Part shown: positions 26,075 through 38,000 of the stretch, piece by piece
Layout of the letters: each line of letters starts with the position of its first letter
Position numbering within the stretch: position 1 is the first letter of the stretch
NCBI RefSeq assembly: GCF_008831285.2
Contig: NC_045146.1
Location: 1,242,001 to 1,302,000, forward strand
Length of the DNA: 60,000 nucleotides
Source of the DNA: Nymphaea colorata
Taxonomy: Eukaryota; Streptophyta; Magnoliopsida; Nymphaeales; Nymphaeaceae
Reading direction: 5' to 3'
Program-made: the position numbers and the translations under genes
The notes under the pieces: model-generated
Seen by the model: only the letters and a program-made list of their open reading frames with translations
Told to the model about the DNA's origin: nothing
Databases searched by the model: none

Positions 26075-29000
26075 AAGAACTCCAAAAGGAACAGTATAGC
26101 ATACCAGCAAGTATGGAGGATTCCCACCTATACCTCTATCTTTGAACTGTCTATGATTTGAAGAACCCATTTTACCCCTGCATAAGGACATTTTGTACTT
26201 CAATTAATTAATAGAAATTAACAAAACCTGAAGAAGGAAAAGCATTCATAGCAAGAACCTAAAGGTTCTTCACATAAAGGTACTTGATCAAAGCAAGACA
26301 AAAAAATTGTTCAAAGGCTTATAATGATTGGCCGTTTATGGCAACAATGTGCATTTTAATACTAGAAACACTTAAATTAGAACTTTCTCAGCATTCACAT
26401 CTAATGAATTAAAATAGTGCAGCTCACAGCATTGAAGTACTCCCAAACTAAACTACCAATAAAAGTGTTAAATCATTGTTCAAATCGAAAACAAAAATAT
26501 CAGCTCAGAAGACTCCCCAATGGATTAAGGATGACCTACATCCCGAACTGCAAAACAATAATGACATGAATCATGTCAATTTAATTGACTAATTCATATG
26601 CAAGATATGAAATGTTCTAAAACCAAAACAGCCTAAAGATAATTCATGAACAAGCAATACCAAAATCCTCTAATTTACCTACCTGATATTTGTCCTAACT
26701 CTAATCACAATTTAAAAATGTGTCTACCCGTCGGACTGAGGATGGAATGCTGAACTCACACGTAGCTTGGTTCCCAAAGTTCGCTGCAAGGAGCTCCAAA
26801 ATCGTGAAGTAAATTGTGGATCTCGATATGATACAATGGTATATGACACTCCATGAAATCTGACTAACTCATCGCAAAAAATGAGCTGACTGTCAATCTA
26901 TCAAGTTATCAACTATCACCCAAATGACATCATGTTGTCTCCTAGTTCCCAGTTGTCCCATAATAAAATCTATGGTGCTACCAAAAGGTTGTAACAACCT
27001 ACCGGCCTCTAATGTCCACCTTAGCCTGTTGAAATATTGAATATCTAGCCAAGAAAGTAGCAATTTCAGACTTTATGCCCGGCCACCAAAAACTGCATTC
27101 AACATCTTGATACATCTTGCTGCTACCAAGATGAATGGTGTATGTTAAGATGCGTTTATGTTTAGTTTTAGGTTTTAGAGGGTACTTTTGTAATAACTTT
27201 TCCTTTAGATGGGTCTCTTGTATCTTCTCCCTCTTCTCTAGTCTATATAAAGAGGAGTTAGGGCAGATTTCGATGTTAATCAAAGATTATTCTTTCTAAT
27301 CTTATCATGGTATCAGAGCTCCAGCCGTCTCCCCCTCCTCGGCGCGCCGTCGCCGATTGAGCCCGTCGCTGTCCTCTCCGCCCGCCATCCTCCGCCGCTC
27401 GTGTCCACCCATCTCCGCCCGTCGCTGTCATCCTCCGCCGCTCGTGTCCACCCATCTCCGCCCGTCGCTGTCCTCTCCGACCGCCATCTCCGCCCGCCGT
27501 CGCTGTCATCTTCGCCGCCGCCCGCCGTCGCTATCCTCTCCGCCCGCCGCCGTCCGTCGCTGCTGCTTCTCCGCTGACGCTGCACTCTGTCTCCGCTGCT
27601 CCTCCGCTGCTCCGCCGCTGCTCTGTCTTCGCCGCTCCTCCGCTGCTCCGCTGCTGCTCTGCACGCTGATTTTCTTCTCAGCGTCGTCTCTCCGCTGCTC
27701 TGTTTTCTTCTCAGCGTCGTCTCTTCTCAGCGTCGTCTCTGGTATCTCTCTTAGTTCAGCTCTGTTGTTGCCTCTTCCAGCCGATCAGCCTTATGGATTG
27801 CTGCGTGCGTTAATTGCATATTGCTTCATGATCAGCATGTTGTCTTTCGATATGTGATTGTCTTCTTTTGCCTGCACTTCCTATTCCGTGGCTCGGTTTC
27901 CTCCTTTGTGTTGAAAGATGTCTGAAATTAGCAGTGGCGCTAATACCTCTTCCTTTGTATCGTCGGGAGAGATGAAGAGTTCCCCATTTTCCAGCATTAT
28001 CACCAAAATGGATGGGGGTAATTACGAGATGTGGGCCATGCAAGTAAAAAGAACCTTGATTGCTCATGAGAAGGAACATCTCATATTGGAGCCCGAGCCC
28101 GTACAGAAGGTAGGAAAATATACTACTTGGTTTAAAGATAATTCATTGGTTATGGTATGGATTGTTGGTACTCTTACTCAAGACATTGCAAATGAAGTCT
28201 TGCATAAGGAAAGTGCAAAGGATATGTGGGATTCCCTTGCAGCCACCTATTCACAAGCAAGGAATGAAACAAGAATTATGCAGCTTCATCATGATATTCA
28301 TCAGATGCGCCAAGATGGTCGACCTCTTCATACTTATTATTCTAGTCTCAAGTCCATGTTTGAGAGACTAAATAGCTACTTTCCTGCATGTAAGTGTGAA
28401 CAACAAAAGGCATATAGAGATATGCTTATGGTAGGGGTATTTCTCTCTGGATTAGACTCTGTTTATGAATCAGCAAAGAATCAGATGCTCACTAGTCCCT
28501 CGATTCCTCCTATTGATGAGGCTTATAGTAGGCTAAGCAGAATTCCAATCCCTGCATCGACTGTTCTTGATACCACTTCTGCTATGCTTGCTACTCGTGG
28601 CCGAGGTGGGTCCCTCTTTGCCAGAGGACGAGGATACCGTGGCTGTGGCAATACCCCTTCGCGCCCAGTATGTCAGTTTTGTCATCGCATTGGTCACACT
28701 GTGGATAAATGTTGGCAGAAACATGGTCGTCCAGCTGTTGCAAATCAGACTGTATTTACTGATTCTCCAGAGCAGCCTAAGACTCAGCATACTGTTTCCT
28801 CCAGTGAGTTACGTGCAGATGATATTATCTCTCAGTTGAGACACTTGATTGGAGATAGACCTCAACAAGCTCCTGATCCGACCACCTCTACTATCACTAC
28901 TGCTGCCAGTGCGTCTTCATCTGGTATGTATTCTGCCTATACTCCTGCTACTGACACTACTGATTGGCTCATTGATTCGGGTGCATCGACACATCTCTGT

Positions 29001-32000
29001 GGAGACAAGGCACAGTTTACCTCTTATGTCCCTGCTCCACCTGGTCGCTCGGTTATTCTAGCAGATGGCAAATATTCTCCAGTTGTTGGACATGGAGAGG
29101 TCCAACTTACTTCATCATTGCCGTTGCAACATGTTCTTCATGCACCAGAATTCCCACATAGCCTACTGTCTATCAGTCAGATTACCAGAGATTTAAACTG
29201 TCGTGCTATATTTGACTCCTCTTCTCTTGTGTTTTAGGATATACTGACGGGCAGGGTGATTGGCAGTGGCCGTGAACAGGGAGGTCTTTACAGGCTAGTG
29301 CATCCCTTTCCCTTTGCTGGGTCTACCTCTTCAGGGTCATCCTCATCCTCGGCTTATACTTGGCATTTACGTTTTGGACATCTACCGTTTCAGAAACTGC
29401 TGCATGTTCTTCCTCAGCGGTCTCCTAAGTCTTCTTTTCAATGTGAGTCTTGTCAGTTGGGCAAACACCATCGGTCATCCTTTCCTCTGCGGCCCAGTAG
29501 AAGTAGCCAGTCCGTGTTTGAGTTACTTCATTTTGATGATTGGGGCCCGAGTCGTACACCTGATCTTCAAGGTCATCGATATTATCTTGTTGCTGTCGAT
29601 GACCACAGTCGTGTTAGTTGGGTTTTTCTTATGAAGAATAAATCTGAAGTGGGTCATGTAATCAAAAATTTTATCAAAGAAATTCTGACTCAGTTTGATA
29701 CTTGTGTCAAAATTGTGCGCTTTGACAATGCTCTTGAGTTCTGTGCTTCCTCTTTAGAACAATTTTTCAGGGATAAGGGTATCATCCACCAAACATCTTG
29801 TGCCTATACCTCCCAACAAAATGGGATTGCTGAACGGAAACACCGTCATATTCTTGATGTTGCCAGGACCATTATCATACATAGCCATGTTCCCCATTCT
29901 TACTAGGGAGATGCTGTTCTCACAGCATGCTATCTTATTAATCGTATGCCGTCATCTGTGTTGGGAGACCTTATTCCTATCTCTGTCCTCTTTCCTGACA
30001 GAGACTTGTTTTCTGTTCCACCTTGTGTTTTTGGATGTGTTGCCTTTGTTCAGTTGCTTGGTCCTGGGCGAGATAAGTTGTCTCCTCGGGCCATCAAAAC
30101 GATCTTCCTTGGTTATTCCCGCACTCAAAAGGGTTATCGATGTTATGATCCTTCTACTCGTCGGTATTATGTGAGTGTTGATGTTACATTCTTTGAGTCC
30201 ACCTCTTTCTTCTCCCCAAATGGAACTCAATTAAGGGCGCCTGAATTGAATGATGAAGTCCATTTTCCTCTACCTCTCATGAGTTGTCCAAAACCAGTTG
30301 ACTCACGCTTTGGGGCTGTCTACCACCGTCGTACTAAACCTGTTGCGCCTGCTCACTGTGCACCTGTGCCTTCACCCAGCACGCCCAAGGTAATTCCTGA
30401 CACAAACTCTGCTGACAATTTTTTATGTAATGATGACATAGGAGACTGTCACGGACATTGTTCATGCTCCTAATGAACTTGATATGCCCATTGCTCAAAC
30501 GAAAGGCAAACGCAGTTGCACTGTGCATCCTATCTCTGGTCATTTATCCATGGATAGACTCACTCCTATGTACCGCCAGTTTGTCAAGGGGCTGTCGGCT
30601 ATTGCTCTTCCACATAATCCCATGGATGCTCTCTCTGATCCAAAATGTGCTGCAGCTATGCAAGAAGAGATGGATGCTCTTCAGTCTAGAGGCACCTGGA
30701 CACTTGTTACTCCTTCAGCTGATGCAGCCATTGTTGGTTGCAGATGGGTCTTTACTATCAAATACCGAGCGGATGGCAGCATTGACAGATATAAGGCTCG
30801 ACTGGTTGCTAAAGGCTATACCCAAACTCATGGGGTTGATTATTATGATACCTTCTCTCCTGTGGCACGACATGCTTCTTTACGGATTCTCCTTGTTGTG
30901 GCTGTCAGCAAGAATTGGTCCCTATCACAGCTTGATGTCAAAAATGCATTCCTCTATGGTGACTTACATGAAGAAGTGTATATGCAGCAACCACCAGGGT
31001 TCGTTGCTGAGGGGGAGTGTCAGAAAGTGTGCAGATTGCGAAAGGCGATTTATGGTCTGAAACAGAGTCCTCGAGCTTGGTTTCAGAAATTGTCAGAGAA
31101 TATTGAGAATGAGGGCTTCAGACGTTCTTCGGCCAATCATTCCCTCTTTGTCAAGACTACTTCTACAGGTACGGTGATAATTCTTGTCTATGTTGATGAT
31201 ATCATTGTTACAGGGGATGATGATCAGGGGATTTCCAACATCAAGGATGTTCTTGGACAACACTTTGTCACCAAGGACCTTGGTGAACTACGTTATTTCC
31301 TCGGTATTGAGTTCGCCAGAAATCGAAAGGGCCTTATCATGTGCCAGAGGAAATACGTTACTGATGTTTTGCAAGAGACAGGGATGCTGGGATGTCGACC
31401 TGCATCCACGCCTATGGATATCAATACCCGCTTGTATGATGATGATACTGAAGATGTTGATGTGAGACAGTATAGAGGGATTGTTGGGAAGCTCCTATAC
31501 ATCACTGTTACTCGACCTGACATTGCCTATGCTGTTAGCAGAGTGAGTCAATTTATGGATAAGCCCAAGAAAGTTCACTGGGATGCTGCTATGATGATTC
31601 TTAGGTATCTAAAGAATTCACCAGGAACGGGACTCTTCTTTCAGAATGGTACCTCACTCACTATATCTGTGTATGTTGATGCCGACTATGCGGGATGCCC
31701 CTCGGACAGAAAATCCACCACTGGATTTTGTGTGTTTATTGGATCTAACTTGGTTACATGGAAGAGTAAGAAGCAAACTGTGGTTGCCAGATCAAGTGCA
31801 GAATCTGAGTATAGAGCTATGGCTCAGGCTACTGCTGAAGTTATGTGGGTTAGATCCCTGATGTTGGATCTTACTGTCGAAGTGCCTCTTCCTATGCAAT
31901 TGTTATGTGATAACAAAGCTGCACTGTTTATTGCTAATAATCTGGCTTTTCATGAAAGAACCAAGCATGTTGAAGTAGATTGTCACTATACCAGAGACAT

Positions 32001-35000
32001 GATTCAAAAGGGGTTTGTAAGTACCTCACACATTTCAACTACAGGGCAAACAGCTGATATCTTTACTAAGGCTCTTGCAAGGGGACCATTCCAAAGCTGC
32101 TGTTCCAAGTTGAGCTTATTTGACATATACGCTCCAACTTGAGGGGGAGTGTTAAGATGCGTTTATGTTTAGTTTTAGGTTTTAGAGGGTACTTTTGTAA
32201 TAACTTTTCCTTTAGATGGGTCCCTTGTATCTTCTCCCTCTTCTCTAGTCTATATAAAGAGGAGTTAGGGCAGATTTCGATGTTAATCAAAGATTATTCT
32301 TTCTAATCTTATCAGTGTATGTGAGCAATGCAGCTCGTAAGTCTCACTCTTCAGCGTTTCCTCATTTAGCACCCACAATCTACCCTGAAATCAGACCCCT
32401 CCATTCAGGTCCATTGAAAAAGGCCGCTCTCCCGATGACTGTAGGATTAGGAGTCTAATGAAGGTTGATGACTCTCCCTCTCTCTCTCGCGTGCGCGCTC
32501 TCAATCATACCTTTTCTCATTCTCATCTCTTCTCTACATTCTCTACTCTTCCTCTCTATTCACATCTTTTGTCATAAAGTAGATTTCAACATGGTATCAG
32601 AGAAAATGTCATCTGTGATGAGGCAGCAGCAAATTATTGACAGAAATTCTATTCTTGCTGTTTACATGGAGGAAAAAGCTTAGGAGAATCAGATCTTGTG
32701 TGAAGGACAAGATGTGAAACATCATATAGAATAATCAGATCTCATGTGGAGGACCAATATTTCTCGGATCAGATGGGAAAGACAAATCTTTTTTGTTGAC
32801 GTCCTTATGACTGCTGAGATCAAATCTGAAGTTTCTTTTGTGATCTGAGTAAATCATACTGAGAAGTTGTGCTGGTTGCTGTCAGCGAAAAGGGTAGGTT
32901 AGTTTCCAAAGCAACATTGATCAGGTTTGGTACTGGTCGCTGTTTTTGGTTACATTCGTGTTATATTTTGGTTGACTTGACTGCACTGAGGTACCTGCCT
33001 CAAATTGGCCCATGTCCAATCAGGATCCAGTTCTGCTCTGTTATGGATTAATCTGTCATGAGGTTCTGGTCATTTGGTTAATCATCATCTTGCCGTCGTT
33101 GACATGATTTATAGCTGTGAAAGACATGAGTCAAACTTTTATCTCAATCTGCTGTCATGATACATTGCAATATAAGTAGTATATGAAGTTCTTGTCAGTA
33201 TATTTTGTCAGTTCAGATCATTACTTGAGAAGATTGTCATGATGCAAGAGGGATCAAGATTAACAGATATCAATCCAACTGCATTCATGACTAAGCTAGA
33301 ACTGTGCTTAATACTAATTAAAACTAACGAAAAGGAAGAACAAGGGAAAAAAAAAACGACAAACAACTTCTTCTTCAAGCAAATGATTAAACTAAATGGA
33401 AGAACACATTAAACTCAAAAAGAGCTTCCATTTCATTTCTTTCAACTTTTGCAACCATCTCCTCACAAAATGAACCGACATCCCTTTATATAGAGAAAGG
33501 GATGGATTGCAGACCTGAATCCAATTACAAGTATTAAAAAGTAACTAGATCCAGTTACACAGATACGGATCTACTTTATAGATATTTACATTCAGGATCA
33601 GCACCAAGGTCCAAATAACCAAACAAAATCCATAACATAAGAATGAACTAAAAAAAAACTATTAAATCTCATTATATTCCAAATAAGGTGGATTTAGATC
33701 TATGCTCTGCATCAGATAAATTGCAATATAAGTAGTATATGAAGTTGTTGTCAGTTCAGATCGTTACTTGAGAAGATTGTCATGGTGGCAAAGATCTGAT
33801 CTGATTAAGAGGAACCAGATCTTGACATAGTTCCTCAAAGCTGATGTTGGTTGAAGTTCTAATCTTGAATGTCAAAAGGTTGTTGAAAGTTGATTAGGGT
33901 CTGTACATAGTACTAGATACATATAAATTTTCTTGGTGCTATGACACATTCTACTACCCAAGTCCATAGATGATCAAGATTTCCATGGAATATGGACCAC
34001 AACAACCCTCCTCAATAAATACTTTCATAGATCTGATGGGCTTCTCCATTCCATTATTCAAGTGTGAAGCTACCATTCCATGAAGAAAGGTGAGCTTGGT
34101 GTAAAGAAAATCAAAAAATCACACTCCACATCAGTTATAGACTTACAGGTAGTCTTCGAACGAATATGTATGTAATATATTCTCAAGTACAACCTTTTCT
34201 GAATTAATAACCACAGTGATTACATCTGACATATATCCTTCATAGTTGTCTTTTTTCCAACAAAAGCTGGTTTATCAACTCCACCAATAACAGCTCATTC
34301 CTCAAGATCCTTTGAAAATCTCTCTGACACTGCTAATCCTTTAATCTGCTTTTAACAACATTTACAGGTTTCAACTTCAGGCATAGTTCGCTCAAAGCAG
34401 ATCTGATACCGACTCTTGAGCTTGTTTATCTTCTGAAGAAAGAATAAAATTCTACGGCACCTTAACAAAATCTATTATGTGTTCAACTAGTCCAAATTAC
34501 GACAAAAATTTACTTTAATTTTCAAGATATTTTCAAAAATATCACAATTTAAATGTTAAGAAGGAGGAAAACGAAAAAAAGCCAAAAAATCACGATATGT
34601 TGAAAATATCAGCAAAAAATATTTATCGCGACAAAATCGCATTTTTTTTTGCCACTGAATTTCGGTGCTGTTTATATGTTCTTAAGCATGGTTTTAAATT
34701 TTTATTTCATAAAAACTGCATGTGATGAGTTCTTTTACTAAAGAAGGGTACAACGTGTTAAAAGTAAAGAAACAAAGGGTATTTTTTGAACTGAAATTTC
34801 TTTTTAGTGGCAAAAAGCGTACTTAACTCTAACTTTTAGTGAATAGGATTTATTAACTTTACCTTTCGTGTGAGACAAGGGAGTGGAAGCTGCGCCTAAC
34901 CTTTTACCAAGTGTCTGCCTCTTCGGTGAGGGTTTGATAAGTGAAGAAGCTGCATTTTTCATGTGAGGGTTTGAGGAGTGACAAGTGGTAACCTGCATCG

Positions 35001-38000
35001 AAGGTGAGGGTTGCTAGAAACCCAGAAAAGCATTCCATCCGATACTTCAGCCATTAGAAAACCTGTGTTTTTGGTATTTATTAGAGTGCTAGTTTCCATT
35101 TTCTAATTTTCATTTTTTGCTTATCTAGTTAGCTTTTTGCTATTTTATATTAGTTTCTCATTTATTTTATTTTTACTTAATTTTGACGATTTTTTTTTTT
35201 TTTAAATTGCTGAGATTTTCCTAATTTTTTTCCCAAAAAAAAAACAGCTTTGCCAAAATATACCCCATAAATACCTCGCTGATAAAAACCCGAGAATGAT
35301 ATTTGTGACAATGCTTTATCCAAACAATCAAAAGTACCTTGTAAAGCACCCAGAAAACAAAATCATTGAAAGAACTCAAGCAGTCTACCATTTTAAAAGG
35401 GAATTGGCATCACTTCCATCCATTCCTTGACCACTATCCAGAATTAAAATCTTATCATCATCAATGGTAATCCTGCAGAAAAGACATAAATCAAACATAT
35501 ACATATCAAGATAGAGTATAGCTTACTCAAAACAGATTAAAGCAAAAAATACCCAGAACAAACCACAACACCAGCACTGTAACGAATGCACACACTTTGA
35601 TATCAAACGATCCGGCCATGGTCCCATTGGAGCAGTTCATATTACTGGCCAAGTTTCACGGTTGCAAGAGCAAATAAGAAAAAGAGGTCCGTACTTTCAA
35701 AAACAATAAAACCTCATGTCTAGGATTTTCAGCAAAGTTCAAACCTTGACAAATATCTCAAATGTAATAAAAATGATTTCTACGAGAACCTACAGAGATT
35801 AAACAAGTAAAATAGAATACCAATTCCACCGATTAGATTTCCTAGATAAAAATGTCAAAGGATCTCCTGGTCATGTGTGAACATGGTCAGTCGACTCCTA
35901 CAGAGAACCACGTGAACTTTCACGGTTTCACCCCCTTTACTTCCCAGCTGAATGATTACTTAAATATTTCATCACTTTGTTTTGAAATTTTTGCTGATTT
36001 AGGAGTGCTGTAAATGAGGCACAAGCTAATGAAAGAATAAAAAGTGCCTTGTTGTTTGATCCTTATGGATTACAAAGGCAGTTCTTTCACGGCCCAATTT
36101 TTGAAAAAAAAAATCTAAACATGCAGAAATACTTCTAAAGAAGGCTCAGGGTTTACAACTTTACCCCTTGTCAACCAACTTCTAAAATTAAAGAAAAAAG
36201 ATACAGTTTAAGCTTAAACTTGAAACCCTTTGTGAATCAGGCCTCTGCTCCGAGGGTATTGAAACTAAAGCTCGTTGGGCAGGACCACGTGATGAATTTG
36301 AGCCTAGTATGGCTCAGAAAAATAGATGCTATGCTAGATGGCAAAAGTGAATTTCAGAGTCGACATATCCACCAGGGTCTACCTGCCAGTAATTTCAAAA
36401 ACAATAACTGGAATGTAACCCTTAGCATTTGAGCCTTGGACAGGTCACTTGGTTGCCACTATATGTTATCAATAGTTACAATATGTCAGTGTCCAGTCTA
36501 ATTGGCACTGAGATCCTCAATAAAAGCAACATCATTGATATTCTCAGCTTTCGTAATTCTCATGTACCTTCAGCAGAAAATGAATGAACCACTGGTCCAA
36601 CCTAGAAGGAACACCAGATATACACAATGTAGACCAACTCCATTTCCTCAGGTATATAAAATGAGAGCAGTCAAATCCCCCCTACAAGTCACTTGGAAGA
36701 GCACCGATTAGTTTCAACTTTCAACCACACAAAAATAAGGAGAACAGGTAGATATGGCCAGCCCTCTATGTAGCTCACAGAGGCCAGACCAGCTCAATGA
36801 AGACTCCAACACACCAAGAGGTTGACCTAACTTTGCACAGGCCCAAGCATGCCAGAAATCGACCTGGTCTGACTCAGTTGGCTAACAGAGAAGACAGAAA
36901 GAGAAAGAGAGAGGGCGGTCCTCCTTAACAAGATGCATTTCACATCAAACAAAGACCAAGTTTTTCAAAAGACATGTGGATTAACCTTGCTTTCCAAGAA
37001 GAAAGGATAACTGGCCCTTCCTTTACCAAAGAACCAAAATCTTCACTGTAGTTAAAAAGTTAGCAGGGAAATCTTCATTTCTGGCCTATCTTTGGCCTAT
37101 AATTCCAAAACAGAGACCACCTTCTAAATTTCCAAATGAAGGCCACATTTTTTGTTTTGTGAAAAATAAGGGCCTAAGTGAACTTCCATTACCCTGAGAA
37201 GCAGAAAAGCTTAGCTGCAATTTTTTTAACATGCCTCTCATCGCTAAATTACATTCTTGCTTTTCAGTGGGATAGATAAGAATAATTTTTGTTAGAATAC
37301 GTGTAATAGGGAACCGGGTCCGGATATGGACCCGGTACCCATGGGCACGGGAACCGAGGACGGGCTCGGTTCCCTAGGCGGGTCTCTCTACCTCCCTCTT
37401 TTATTCTAATCACTTATTGTAATTGTTGATTAAGTGAATTAAGTTTTCTCTCTCCTAGGGTTGCGGTTTTGCCCCTAGGTTAGAGCTTCCCCGTGGTTTT
37501 TCACCTCGTTCCGAGATTTTCCACGTAAATCCTGTGTTTGTTTTTCCTTCTCTTCTTCCGCTGCGTGTTTCTACATGATATCAGAGCTAGGTTCGTGCTG
37601 TTTGGCCTCTTCGTTCGTGTGTGATTTCAGGTTTTTTCTAGAACCCTAAGTCTGCCTTGCTGGAGTTCTATCTCTGCCGTTGCCTGGAGTGCGCCGCCCG
37701 ACGCTACTCGCCGTCCGACGCCGCCCAACGCCCTCCGACGCCGTCCGCCGCTGCCCGACGCTGCCTGACGCCGCCCGGGTCCTCCTCCTCGTTTTACTGG
37801 TATTCTCTGACTGTTGGAATTGTTTTGTGGTCGTTATGGCTGAAGAGATGACCTCCAAGACCGATGTTACCTTTGACACGGGCAGCAATACCAAGAGCGA
37901 AAATTTGTCTGTTCAAGTCACCTCTATTCGGCTGAACAAATACAATTATCTCTCTTGGTCTACTGCACTTGAAATTGGGATCACGAGTCGCGGTCGTCTG

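Larger units (their letters stand above)
27143..32314 (+). mobile_element. E3: full-length Ty1-copia element, same family as E1, disabled
   Basis: 165-bp LTRs at 27143-27307 and 32150-32314, differing at one base that I see (GGTCTCTTG versus GGTCCCTTG). The TSD is GTGTA (27138-27142, 32315-32319). The PBS TGGTATCAGAGC starts at 27308 and a polypurine tract precedes the 3' LTR. The body is nearly the same as E1, but the LTRs differ from E1 at about 11 of 165 positions. It lies in intron 5 of the GMI1-like gene, antisense to it, and is inserted into a Ty3-gypsy integrase relic. Confidence 0.96.

Noticed and set aside
27276-27857. Similar Arg/Pro-rich frames in the E3 leader
   Set aside because: Same reason; they change with repeat copy number and are not conserved with E1.
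36220-36711. Two small + strand frames in intron 4
   Set aside because: No domain, ordinary intron composition, no repeat or promoter signals.
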